Source: Sulfitobacter dubius
GTDB taxonomy: Bacteria > Pseudomonadota > Alphaproteobacteria > Rhodobacterales > Rhodobacteraceae
Assembly: GCF_900113435.1 (NCBI RefSeq)
Contig: NZ_FOPG01000001.1
Span: 1,209,230 to 1,273,229, forward strand
Direction of reading: 5' to 3'
DNA length: 64,000 bases
Positions 56,203-64,000 of the stretch are shown here, in pieces. The position numbers were made by a program, and so were the translations under genes. Each line of letters begins with the position of its first letter. Position 1 is the stretch's first letter. Below the pieces are notes generated by a model. It saw only the letters and a program-made list of their open reading frames with translations, did not search any database and was not told the DNA's origin.

Positions 56203-57135
56203 TTAGCGGTATTCGATAATCCGCCCATCGCGCCGCATATGGTATTTCACAACGCCCAAAGCCTCGGGGAATTTTCCCAGCAGGGTGAACACCGCCCAAG
56301 CCGCCCCGCCCCGCCGGATCAACCGCAACAGTTGCACAGGATAGAGCAGGGCCAGAATAAGCGCAGCCCAAGGCATCAGCAGCGCCAACAACACGATCAT
56401 CGCAGGCAAAAGCGCCCCCCAAAGCAGGGCGCGGCGTGTCTCGGCCACCCAATGGCAATCGGGGCCAGCGCCATGCAGCGCGGCTCCTTCGGCAAAGGCA
56501 TGCCCGGCGCGCAGGCTGCGCCGCCACCACTGGCCGAACCGCGTGATCTGCGCGTCATGCCATGTCATTTCAGTATCCAAACGCCATATCTGCCAGCCCG
56601 CCCGTCGCAGACGTTGGCAAAGCTCTGGCTCTTCCCCGGCAATCATCTCTGCTCGGTAGCCTCCGACAGTGCGCAGCGCATGCAGGCGCATCAGGGCGTC
56701 ACCGCCACAGGCTTGGACCTCTCCCACCGGCGTATCCCATTCGCGGTCAATCAGGGTGTTATATATCGACGCTTGGGGGCATTCCTCGCGCCGCCTGCCG
56801 CAAACCACAGCGATTTGCGGATGGGCATCTAAATGCGTCTCTGCCGCTTCCAGCCAGCCTGCCTGCAAGATGCAATCGCCATCAAGGAATTGCACCAGCG
56901 TGATGCCCTCCTCCAGCGCCGCGGCGCCTGCATTGCGTGCCCGCGCGGCGGTAAACGGCTGTTGCATGTCCAGTTCAACCACCTTAGCCCCAAGCCCGTG
57001 CGCCATGGCGACAGAGCCGTCGGTTGAACCGCTATCGACATAAACCACCTGCGCCACCTGCCCCATCAGGGTCTGCAAAGACCGCTCCAACCGCGCACCC
57101 TCGTTACGGCCGATGACAACGGCACCGATGCTCAT
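56203..57135 (-). CDS. Membrane-associated glycosyltransferase family 2
   Basis: 310 residues. GT-A motifs: AVVIGRNEGARLERSL, YVDSGSTDGS, FLDGDCIL and the acceptor-side EEPELCQRLRRAGW. A C-terminal pair of membrane helices (about 235-285) anchors it. Its start overlaps the stop of the upstream GT gene by 4 bp. It should add one sugar to the locus polymer; specificity unknown. Confidence 0.9.
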   Translation of the reverse strand: MSIGAVVIGRNEGARLERSLQTLMGQVAQVVYVDSGSTDGSVAMAHGLGAKVVELDMQQPFTAARARNAGAAALEEGITLVQFLDGDCILQAGWLEAAETHLDAHPQIAVVCGRRREECPQASIYNTLIDREWDTPVGEVQACGGDALMRLHALRTVGGYRAEMIAGEEPELCQRLRRAGWQIWRLDTEMTWHDAQITRFGQWWRRSLRAGHAFAEGAALHGAGPDCHWVAETRRALLWGALLPAMIVLLALLMPWAALILALLYPVQLLRLIRRGGAAWAVFTLLGKFPEALGVVKYHMRRDGRIIEYR

Positions 57136-58187
57136 GCGGCGCTTTCGTCACGCCAAGCGGCGACATGGGCGCTATAGGCCTCGGACGGCACCAGAAACCC
57201 AGCGCGGTACAAAAGTTCAACCCGGTTCCAACGCCGCGCATCCAATGAAAAGAGCGAGACATCGGGGTTCTGCCCGATCACCGCCATGCGCCGCGCGTCT
57301 TCGTTATGAGCCAAATCGCCCGAGGCCAGTGTTGCCGCATCCCGGGTGACGGGGTCATTGGCAAATTTATAATGTTTTATCACCGCCGTCATATCCGCCA
57401 CACGCAGCCCGCTGGAAAGATGCGGATGCGGAGCGGGTGTGACCTCTGGACCGTTGAAAATAAGCGGGTGTTTGGTCAGGCAGCAATCTTCACCAAACAC
57501 CTTGCCGCGCACCCCACCAAAGGCAAATTTCACAGCATCGTTGGACAGGTCATTGTTGGTCAGCAGGGTCGAAAACTCTATATCAGAACTATGGTAGTCG
57601 ACTTTGCGCACGGCACTGATGTCGTAGTAGAGGAAGGCTTGCAGTGCCTGTTTGTAGGGCAGCCCAGCCGCAGCGGCGAGGCTGTTCTTGGGAAACATCT
57701 CAAGCATCTGAGCCGCCAAGGCAGTATAGCCCTGCTGCTCAAGATAGGCGGTTAGCCCCCTTACACCGATTTGAGAGCGCCCTTCGAAATCAAAGATTTC
57801 GTCCATATCGACATAAAGACACCAGCGGTTTTGCCCATAGGTCTGCGCCGGGTACTGCCGGATCAAGTCTTCGTATTGGGCAAGTGGCAGGGCACTGCGG
57901 TCTATTATCGTGCCCTTCTGCGCCTTGATCCGGGCGATTGTGTCATCACGAGAGCCATTGTCGATAAATACAAAATGCCGCACGCCCATCGCACGGTAGT
58001 GGCGAAAGAACGCATCGAGGTAATAGCTGCCGTCCCGCACCAAGGCGATCAACACCACGTCACCCGGCGCCACATCAAGTTTGGTAGGCCCATGCAGATG
58101 CTGCAAAGAGGCGACAAAGCGCGCGCGGCGGCGTGCGTCTTTCAGGCGTTCCCGCAGGCGGCGGATCAGATAAAGGGGCGATTTCAT
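57132..58187 (-). CDS. Glycosyltransferase family 2 like protein (Glyco_tranf_2_4 type)
   Basis: 351 residues from ATG 58187; an in-frame ATG at 58232 is possible and the choice is uncertain. The core has LIALVRDGSYYLDAFFRHYRAMG, FVFIDNGSRDDT and the YVDMDEIF metal-binding motif, followed by a C-terminal helical domain with HYKFAND. Such proteins transfer sugars to surface polysaccharides. Overlaps the next gene, so both form a two-gene operon at the end of the polysaccharide locus. Confidence 0.84.
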   Translation of the reverse strand: MKSPLYLIRRLRERLKDARRRARFVASLQHLHGPTKLDVAPGDVVLIALVRDGSYYLDAFFRHYRAMGVRHFVFIDNGSRDDTIARIKAQKGTIIDRSALPLAQYEDLIRQYPAQTYGQNRWCLYVDMDEIFDFEGRSQIGVRGLTAYLEQQGYTALAAQMLEMFPKNSLAAAAGLPYKQALQAFLYYDISAVRKVDYHSSDIEFSTLLTNNDLSNDAVKFAFGGVRGKVFGEDCCLTKHPLIFNGPEVTPAPHPHLSSGLRVADMTAVIKHYKFANDPVTRDAATLASGDLAHNEDARRMAVIGQNPDVSLFSLDARRWNRVELLYRAGFLVPSEAYSAHVAAWRDESAA

Positions 58188-58287
58188 GCTGAGGTGATAC
58201 GACAGCGATCCTGTCCGGTCTACTACCCCCATGCCAAATCACGCCCGCACAATGTCGCACCAAGCGATTAGCTGCCGCATGCCCCAC

Positions 58288-59301
58288 CTAATCAGAAGCG
58301 GTAGGATCGAAGCCTGCGCCCCCCTGCAATGTCGGGCTATAGAAAGTGTGCCGCGCACGGCCTGCATGCTTTGAAGCATAAAGCGCAGTATCCGCATTGG
58401 CCAAAACCCCATCGCGTGAAGGCGTGTCGCCGCGCTGGACCCAGACCGTGCCAATGCTGGCAGAGACTTTGCAGACCTCACCTTTGAAATGGATAGGCTC
58501 TTCCAATCGGTCGATGATGCGCTGCCCGATCTGTTCCAACACATTTTCACTGCGCACATCGGGTAAGACGACAGTGAACTCATCCCCTCCCAGACGGACC
58601 ACCATGTCGGAGCTGCGGGTCTCTTGCACCATAATCCGAGCGACCACTTGCAAAACATGATCGCCAGCGGCATGGCCAAGGCTGTCATTTACCGCTTTGA
58701 AATGATCAAGGTCGATGTGCATGACCGCAAAGCCTTCCCCCGCCGCAATCAGCCGTTCCAGCACTGCGTTCAGCGCACGGCGGTTCTTTAGTCCGGTCAA
58801 TAGGTCGGTAAAGGCCTGCTCCTCCGCCGCAATGCGCGCCTCTTCTAGGCGCAGGTTCAAGCGACGGGAGGCTTCCATCGCGGCTGATTTCGCTTCCATA
58901 AGATAGAGCATTTCAATCGCCAGATCGGTCGCCGCGAAGTCTGCGTTGGTCAGCGCGTAATCTTGCACCCCGTCAAAAATAGAGATCCCAAATGAGAGGT
59001 TCACAATGGTTCGGCCATCGTCCAGCGGCACAAGCAGGCCCTTTAATTCGGTCCGGGGCGCATCGCGGAAAGCCAGATGAAGTTTCATGCCAGACGCACG
59101 TCGCAAATCGTCCATTCCGCGCATTGTGCGGGGCCGTTTGACGGTGACTGTATCTAAAAATAGCTTCCCAGCCAGCGGTGACTGCGGCCGTAACTTTTGT
59201 ATCGTCGGTCCCGCGTGACGGATGAACCCCGTTGAGGACAAGAGTAGATGCATCGGACAAAGCCTGTCTAATACCTCCGTGTCGTGGATCGCCCCACTCA
59301 T
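58288..59301 (-). CDS. Diguanylate cyclase with H-NOX-associated domain
   Basis: 337 residues. Residues 10-130 match the H-NOX-associated (HNOBA) domain: CPMHLLLSSTGFIRHAGPTI and VKRPRTMRGMDDL. A coiled-coil linker (130-163) leads to a GGDEF domain with intact LGGDEF at 238-242 and an inhibitory RxxD site (RSSD) five residues upstream. It should make c-di-GMP and be product-inhibited. Its start overlaps the stop of the H-NOX gene by 4 bp, as expected for a sensor-output pair. The neighbouring polysaccharide locus is a plausible target of the signal. Confidence 0.92.
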   Translation of the reverse strand: MSGAIHDTEVLDRLCPMHLLLSSTGFIRHAGPTIQKLRPQSPLAGKLFLDTVTVKRPRTMRGMDDLRRASGMKLHLAFRDAPRTELKGLLVPLDDGRTIVNLSFGISIFDGVQDYALTNADFAATDLAIEMLYLMEAKSAAMEASRRLNLRLEEARIAAEEQAFTDLLTGLKNRRALNAVLERLIAAGEGFAVMHIDLDHFKAVNDSLGHAAGDHVLQVVARIMVQETRSSDMVVRLGGDEFTVVLPDVRSENVLEQIGQRIIDRLEEPIHFKGEVCKVSASIGTVWVQRGDTPSRDGVLANADTALYASKHAGRARHTFYSPTLQGGAGFDPTASD

Positions 59302-59882
59302 GCCCGCGCCCCAAGTTCGAAGCTGCGACCTTCTGAAAAATCGGCCTCAATCAGAATGATCTTCAGGGTTTCTATCCCTTCAGATCTCCCGCAATGCTCT
59401 AGCGCCACCAGCGCGCCATAGTCGTCCGCCATGGCCCGCAAGACCCCCATCATCAGATAGCCGTACCCGACAAGTGGGGCCTCACAGACCAACAAATACT
59501 GACCATCGGGTTCCTCGCACAACTCGATCCTAGGCAATCGAAGCTCTGAAAGCGCAAGGCGCGTGCGGTCTGGCAGCTCGTCTAAAGATTGCAGAAAGTC
59601 GCGAAAACTCACCCCGCCAAATCGCAGCAATCGCCGCACGGCCGCATAGCCCGGCTGCGCCACAAGGAAGGTGCCGACATCCTCCATCACCTCCGCGCGG
59701 GGCCGTTCTAACACGGTGCAAACCGCATCCAGAACCGCTGGCGTGACATGATCTGGATAGGTCAGCATCGCCTCGAACTCGGTGAAACCCAACCCGGCCC
59801 GAGTGGCCACAGCGGACCAAAGCGCATGGCCATAGTTGGCACAAAAGTAGTTTTGAATGCTGCGGTTTATAAGCCCGTGCAT
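59298..59882 (-). CDS. H-NOX-family protein lacking the haem ligands
   Basis: 194 residues, standard H-NOX length, opening MHGLINRSIQNYFCANYG. Aligned to known H-NOX proteins, the helix FLQSLDELPDRTR places Pro104 where the proximal haem-ligating His (FL..xDExH) should be. The YxSxR haem-propionate motif is also absent (the segment reads VCEAPLVGYGYLMMG). Haem, and therefore NO or oxygen sensing by the normal route, is thus unlikely. The fold and coupling to the cyclase are kept, so another ligand, a partner protein or a constitutive role is possible. Confidence 0.85.
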   Translation of the reverse strand: MHGLINRSIQNYFCANYGHALWSAVATRAGLGFTEFEAMLTYPDHVTPAVLDAVCTVLERPRAEVMEDVGTFLVAQPGYAAVRRLLRFGGVSFRDFLQSLDELPDRTRLALSELRLPRIELCEEPDGQYLLVCEAPLVGYGYLMMGVLRAMADDYGALVALEHCGRSEGIETLKIILIEADFSEGRSFELGARA

Positions 59883-60078
59883 GACTGCCTCATTCCCATT
59901 TTTCCCGCAGCTAGAATGCAGGTGCAGTGGTTAAGATTGGCCTGATAATTCCAGTTGTTCGGAAATTGCGTTGAGCTGTCAGGTCACTCGCGCGGAACCG
60001 GAGGGATCCACGAAGCGTTTGATGTCTAAGGATGGCACAGTGTCTTTCCTCAACGCACAGCGATGGCGGAGTATTCTC

Positions 60079-60219
60079 ATGAGTGATGATCCCAAACACC
60101 CCAAAGACAAAACTCCACCAAAAAAGCCGCAAGAGGACCTGCACCGCCCAGAGGCTACGTTGGACGAAGCCCCCGCGGGCAGCCCCAATGCCGAAGAACG
60201 CTCGCGGCTTTCGGATTAA
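60079..60219 (+). CDS. Small charged hypothetical protein
   Basis: 46 residues from ATG 60079 with a GGCGGA ribosome-binding site eight bases upstream. Rich in Pro, Lys, Asp and Glu (DDPKHPKDKTPPKK near the start), no hydrophobic segment, probably disordered. Codon use resembles the surrounding genes. Not recognised; reality is likely but not certain. Confidence 0.5.
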   Translation: MSDDPKHPKDKTPPKKPQEDLHRPEATLDEAPAGSPNAEERSRLSD

Positions 60220-60284
60220 CAACCTTCGCCTGACCGCATCACAGGATGCATCAACAACAGAGCACTTAAGATGAGTTTCACCAG

Positions 60285-60932
60285 ATGAGCAACAACGTCA
60301 CGGCACCTCGGCCACACAGCGCGCCGGGGTTTATGCTATGCCTTGGCTGGATTGCGATCCTTGGCTGCGTGGTTTTCACCGTCTCGATCTTGATCGCAGA
60401 TTTCGTGGTACCGGAACATGATTGGATGGCAGATACGATCAGCGATCTGGGCGCAGGTCGGTATGAGTTTATCGTCGACATCGGCATCTATGCCTTTTCC
60501 GCCGCTCTGATCGCCTGCGCCTTGCTATGCGCTCATATGCATTTCGGCGGGGCGTGGTGGAGCGGTGGCACAATTGGTCTCGCTCTTCTTGGGCTCATCG
60601 TTTTTCTGGTCGGCGCAAGAAATGAATACGGAGATCGTGATTCTGATGGCGTGGTAATCCACATCTATCTGGTTTACGCGCTTGGGCTGATTATGCTGAC
60701 CGTCCCTTGGATGCTGTCCAACGGGTTTGCCGATATCTCGCCCGTTGTTGCGAAAGCGATGAAGGGCATTTCACTGATCTGGTTGGTATCCGCACCGCCG
60801 TTCTTCTTTCTGCCCACGGGGATCGACGGAATATACGAGCGCTATCTCGGCCTTATCGCCATGGCCATGGTGTTGCTCTTGGGACGGTTCTTTATCCAGC
60901 GTGGCACCGCGCTACGCGAAAGGCAAAGCTGA
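60285..60932 (+). CDS. DUF998-type membrane protein
   Basis: 215 residues with six predicted membrane helices and the DUF998 pattern of a first helix followed by HDWMADTISDLGAGRYEFIVD. Function of the family is unknown. Its stop overlaps the start of the DUF421 gene (TGATG), so the two are co-translated. Confidence 0.85.
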   Translation: MSNNVTAPRPHSAPGFMLCLGWIAILGCVVFTVSILIADFVVPEHDWMADTISDLGAGRYEFIVDIGIYAFSAALIACALLCAHMHFGGAWWSGGTIGLALLGLIVFLVGARNEYGDRDSDGVVIHIYLVYALGLIMLTVPWMLSNGFADISPVVAKAMKGISLIWLVSAPPFFFLPTGIDGIYERYLGLIAMAMVLLLGRFFIQRGTALRERQS

Positions 60933-61453
60933 TGTTTTTCGAGAATGTTCCACTCGATATTGTCGCCCGCGCGATGTTGCTTTCTTCTATCGCGTTGATC
61001 TGGGTGATCTTTGTCGTGCGCGTCATCGGGTTGCGCACCTTTTCAAAAATGACTGCATTTGATTTTGTCGCAACTATCGCCACCGGTTCTCTGCTTGCCG
61101 GGGCCTGTCAGGCAACAACGTGGCCGGAATTTGCGCAGCCTACGCTGGCCATTTCGGCCCTGCTTGGCGCGCAGTTTGTAATCGCACGTGGGCGGCAAGC
61201 GTCTGATCGGTTTGAACAGACCGTGCAGAATGAACCTGTGATCCTGATGCGTGATGGGCAGATTTTTGACGACGCCCTGCGCGAAACCCGCGTGGCCCGC
61301 GCCGATCTGATAGCCAAGTTGCGCGAGGCCAATGCCATGCGATTTTCAGACGTACGCGCAGTCGTGCTTGAAACGACGGGCGATATTTCGGTCCTGCATG
61401 GGGATGAACTAGAAGACCGAATACTTGAAGGCGTACGCGAGATCACGGCTTGA
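60932..61453 (+). CDS. DUF421 (YetF/YcaP-like) membrane protein
   Basis: 173 residues from ATG 60932; a longer frame overlaps the previous gene. Three N-terminal membrane helices (RVIGLRTFSKMTAFDFVATIATGS is the family core) precede a small cytoplasmic domain with VILMRDGQIFDDALRETRV. Members are inner-membrane proteins of unclear biochemical role, some linked to stress or spore physiology. Confidence 0.88.
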   Translation: MFFENVPLDIVARAMLLSSIALIWVIFVVRVIGLRTFSKMTAFDFVATIATGSLLAGACQATTWPEFAQPTLAISALLGAQFVIARGRQASDRFEQTVQNEPVILMRDGQIFDDALRETRVARADLIAKLREANAMRFSDVRAVVLETTGDISVLHGDELEDRILEGVREITA

Positions 61454-61469
61454 GCAGGATGTGCCGCGC

Positions 61470-62165
61470 TCAAGTTAGATAGCCCAGCAAATGCCCAATG
61501 TCTGGCAGCACGATATCTGCGTGCGGAGCAAGCTCCTCGGCAGTGGCGGGGCCGGTCAGGACAGCCACGGGCAGCATCCCCGCCGCACGTGCCGCTTCGA
61601 GATCGTGAACACTATCTCCGATCATTGCGATGGTGCTTTCGGGCAAGTTCACATGGGCCGCAAATGCGTGCAACTGACCCGGAGAAGGCTTGCCCCCGTG
61701 GCCAGTATCGAAACCCGCGATAAAATCGAACATATCATTCACCCCAGCCGCCACCAGATGCGCCCGCGCGGGATGCTCTGCATCGTTGGTGGCAACCCCA
61801 AGGTGAAGCCCCTGATCGCGAAGCCGCTGCAGGAACGGCCTGAGCGGCACTGCTTCGCGCTGTGGTGCGCGGCTGGCCTCCATATTAACCATCTCTAGCA
61901 AAGCCAAAGGCGTTTGAGCAGGGAAATGCGGGGACAAAGCTTGGACAACCTGCTGAGGTGTGCCAGCGATGGCGATACTGTCGCGGGCGAAACGGCGCAG
62001 GGCGAAATCAAAGCCGATGTCCACACCGACCCGCGCGGCAAAGCTGCGATCCCCGTTGCAGGCGCGCAGCAGAAAGGCTTCGGCCCATGGTTCCCACGTC
62101 GCGGCAAAGTCGAACAAGGTGCCATCCTTGTCGAACAGCAGACCTTTGATGTGTTTTAAGTCCAA
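61470..62165 (-). CDS. HAD-family hydrolase, phosphoglycolate-phosphatase-like
   Basis: 231 residues from TTG 62165, supported by a GGGGAGCAGG ribosome-binding site; the start lies inside the upstream gene. HAD motifs: DKDGTLFDF (nucleophile Asp), GVATNDAEH, GGKPSPGQL (Lys) and MIGDSVHDLEAARAAG. A small helical cap is inserted after motif I. It is a predicted cytoplasmic phosphatase of a small phosphate ester; the substrate is unknown. It overlaps the DUF3572 gene. Confidence 0.9.
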   Translation of the reverse strand: MDLKHIKGLLFDKDGTLFDFAATWEPWAEAFLLRACNGDRSFAARVGVDIGFDFALRRFARDSIAIAGTPQQVVQALSPHFPAQTPLALLEMVNMEASRAPQREAVPLRPFLQRLRDQGLHLGVATNDAEHPARAHLVAAGVNDMFDFIAGFDTGHGGKPSPGQLHAFAAHVNLPESTIAMIGDSVHDLEAARAAGMLPVAVLTGPATAEELAPHADIVLPDIGHLLGYLT

Positions 62166-62440
62166 TGCACCTGCTCCCCGCCGGGCAGGGCTGCGCGGGC
62201 TTGCATGATCCGCTCATAGGAAATGGCGAGGTGATCGCAAAAGCCGATAACCCAAGCATCATCCATCATAAGGAAATCAAGCACTGCACCTAGAAAGATA
62301 GGGTCGCTGGCCTGAGTTTTCAGATCAGCCTCCGACGCGCCGGTGCTGCCTAGGAACACGGGCAACAGATCGTCATTGGCCGCTAACCAAGCAAGCGCCT
62401 GAAGCGCTAAAGTCTCGGCGGTGTCTTGAGTGTAGGACAT
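62156..62440 (-). CDS. DUF3572 family protein
   Basis: 94 residues, the family's full length, with AETLALQALAWLAAND, the FLGSTGAS block, AVLDFLMMDDAWVIGFCD and the ALPGGEQVHW end. Conserved in alphaproteobacteria, function unknown. Its stop lies within the start region of the HAD gene. Confidence 0.92.
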   Translation of the reverse strand: MSYTQDTAETLALQALAWLAANDDLLPVFLGSTGASEADLKTQASDPIFLGAVLDFLMMDDAWVIGFCDHLAISYERIMQARAALPGGEQVHWT

Positions 62441-62536
62441 GTGAACCGTCTTCCGCAGTAGAGTGGAAACCCTTTGTTAACCTTTAGGGACCAAAAACTA
62501 TGTCATCAAACTGATTTGTACGGTGAAGGAGTTGTC

Positions 62537-63931
62537 GTGCAAGGGACCATCCTTATTGCAGATGCGATTGCGACCAATCGCATCGCCCTAAAGGTCAAGC
62601 TTTGTGCGGCATATTATCAGGTCGTTCAGGCCGAAGATATGCAGCAGGCCTTGGCCGCTGTACAGGACAACCCGCCTGACCTTGTGATTTGCGCGATAAC
62701 CCTGCCCGGTGGCGGGGCCGCCGATCTATGCGAAGCTTTAAGGGCCTCTGCCGATACCGCGCAGCTTCCGGTACTGGCCATCGGGAACGGCGACCAATCA
62801 ATAGACAGGCTCGCTGCGCTGGAAGCGGGGGCAAGCGATGTGCTGTTAAAGCCGCTCGATTCAACATTGCTGCTGGGCCGAGCGCGCAGTCTGATCCGCG
62901 CCCGCAACGCAGCGGACGAATGGGAAATGCGTGATGAAACCACCCGCGCGCTTGGTCTGGCGGAACCCGCGGCAGAATTCACGGCCCGCAGCCATTGTGT
63001 GTTGATCCATTCAGACAACACAACCTGCGTGAACTGGGCCAACCAACTACGCCCTTTATTGGACGCGCGGTTGACGCTTGCCAACACCGAAGAGGCCATT
63101 CGCGCGACATCCAGCAATAAGCCACCTGATACTTTCGTTTTGGTTTTGCCCACAGAGTCGAATAGCGCCACGGCGGCACTGCGGCTGATCTCGGCGCTGC
63201 GTGCCAATGCTCAGACCCGCTATGCTGGTCTATTGGTGGTTCAACTGGCCCCTGACACCGCACAGGCGGCCACCGCACTTGATCTTGGTGCCGACGACAT
63301 AATGACCGACGGCTTCAATACAGCCGAAATGGTCCTGCGCCTACATGCAGTTCTGCGCCGCAAACGCATGACGGACCAGTTGCGCGATATGGTGCGTACC
63401 GGGTTGAAAGCTGCGGTATTTGATTCGCTCACGGGGCTGCACAACCGCCGCTATGCCCTCCCCCATCTTCGCCGCATTGCAGAGCATGCCTTTGAAACGG
63501 CACGGCCCTTTGCGGTGATGGTCGCCGATCTGGATCACTTTAAAGGCATCAATGACCGCTACGGTCATGCGGCTGGGGATTCGGTATTGGTGCAAACCGC
63601 GGAACGGCTGCGCAACAATCTGCGCGGAATGGACCTTGTCGCGAGGATCGGAGGAGAGGAGTTTCTTATCGTGATGCCCGGCACAAATTTCTCCGATGCG
63701 GAATCGGCCGCCGCAGATATCTGCGCCGATATTGGCAATCGCGGCTTCGTCGTGCCCGGAACGCCACTGCCAGTGCATGTCACGATCAGCATTGGCCTCT
63801 CTATCGGGCCGAGTGGTGATGACGGCAATCCGCTCTCGCCAGAAGCCCTAATGGCGCAGGCAGACCGGGCGCTCTATTCTGCGAAGTCTCACGGACGGAA
63901 TCGGGTAAACTTAAGCCGCCCAGCGGCCTAG
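62537..63931 (+). CDS. PleD-like diguanylate cyclase with degenerate receivers
   Basis: 464 residues from GTG 62537, which has a GAAGGAG ribosome-binding site. Two receiver-like domains (3-125 and about 150-285) precede a GGDEF domain. In the first receiver the acidic pair reads ADA (Asp9, Ala10) and the phospho-acceptor position is Ala53 (LVICAITLPG); the second also lacks an Asp there (VLVLPTES). The cyclase keeps GGEEF and an RxxD inhibitory site (RGMD). It therefore probably makes c-di-GMP without classical phosphorylation control. Confidence 0.9.
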   Translation: MQGTILIADAIATNRIALKVKLCAAYYQVVQAEDMQQALAAVQDNPPDLVICAITLPGGGAADLCEALRASADTAQLPVLAIGNGDQSIDRLAALEAGASDVLLKPLDSTLLLGRARSLIRARNAADEWEMRDETTRALGLAEPAAEFTARSHCVLIHSDNTTCVNWANQLRPLLDARLTLANTEEAIRATSSNKPPDTFVLVLPTESNSATAALRLISALRANAQTRYAGLLVVQLAPDTAQAATALDLGADDIMTDGFNTAEMVLRLHAVLRRKRMTDQLRDMVRTGLKAAVFDSLTGLHNRRYALPHLRRIAEHAFETARPFAVMVADLDHFKGINDRYGHAAGDSVLVQTAERLRNNLRGMDLVARIGGEEFLIVMPGTNFSDAESAAADICADIGNRGFVVPGTPLPVHVTISIGLSIGPSGDDGNPLSPEALMAQADRALYSAKSHGRNRVNLSRPAA

Positions 63932-63954
63932 CTGCGCAGCGCAGATTAACACTC

Positions 63955-64000
63955 GCCTCTGCCTCTGCCTCTGCCTCTGCCTCTGCCTCTGCCTCTGCCT
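63955..64000. repeat. Hexanucleotide tandem repeat (GCCTCT)n
   Basis: At least 7.6 perfect copies of GCCTCT run to the window end, starting about 24 bp after the PleD-like stop. The full copy number is outside the window. Such a tract is prone to copy-number change. Confidence 0.9.

Noticed and set aside
1..64000. CRISPR array or rRNA operon
   Set aside because: No regularly spaced repeats or rRNA-like sequence noticed anywhere in the window.

Overview
The window comes from a GC-rich alphaproteobacterium. The ccoNOQP-ccoGHIS locus beside a FixL/FixK-type sensor, DUF3572, a PleD-like cyclase and Wzx/Wzy-type polysaccharide genes point to the Rhodobacteraceae (Roseobacter group). This assignment is from gene content only; no rRNA or tRNA gene was found to confirm it.

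Layout. (1) 0-0.5 kb: an Rrf2 regulator with an inverted repeat at its own start. (2) 0.5-12.5 kb: a visibly AT-richer accessory segment. It holds a 1310-residue Rad50-like ATPase with a zinc-hook motif and a probable LexA/S24-like C-terminal fold, a truncated IS3-family element that has replaced the end of a neighbouring gene, a compact operon (AAA+ ATPase, metallophosphoesterase, cyclic-phosphate-processing receiver domain) followed by a two-TM membrane protein, and the C-terminal remnant of a tyrosine recombinase. It looks like a decayed genomic island carrying conflict or RNA-processing genes. (3) 12.6-16.7 kb: an oxidoreductase, an NTF2-like protein and a glutathione S-transferase, with a divergent LysR regulator. 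(4) 16.9-29.6 kb: microaerobic respiration. A lipoprotein cytochrome c, a FixL-like haem-PAS hybrid kinase, an OmpR-type response regulator, a FixK-like regulator and a universal stress protein face the complete cbb3 oxidase locus. Three perfect FNR/FixK boxes lie upstream of the cytochrome c gene, ccoG and ccoN.

(5) 30.7-58.2 kb: a large polysaccharide locus (ExoY-like priming transferase, degenerate CpsD-like ATPase, Wzz, Wzx, Wzy, WecG/TagA-type and other glycosyltransferases). Embedded in it is a tightly overlapping seven-gene operon on the minus strand: PKS, glycosyltransferase, NRPS with formyltransferase and inserted luciferase-like monooxygenase, phosphopantetheinyl transferase, two SGNH-like proteins (one fused to a glycosidase-like domain) and a glycosyltransferase. 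The gene order suggests that a small N-formylated aminoacyl-polyketide is made and joined to, or built on, a sugar chain. I know of no described product for it, and it is the strongest candidate here for an undescribed system. The flippase gene carries a run of 11 G, a possible phase-variation switch.

(6) 58.3-64 kb: c-di-GMP and housekeeping genes: a GGDEF cyclase with an H-NOX partner that has lost its haem-ligating histidine, DUF998 and DUF421 membrane proteins, a HAD phosphatase, DUF3572 and a PleD-like cyclase whose receivers lack the phospho-acceptor Asp. The window ends inside a (GCCTCT)n hexanucleotide repeat. No CRISPR array, rRNA or convincing tRNA was seen.
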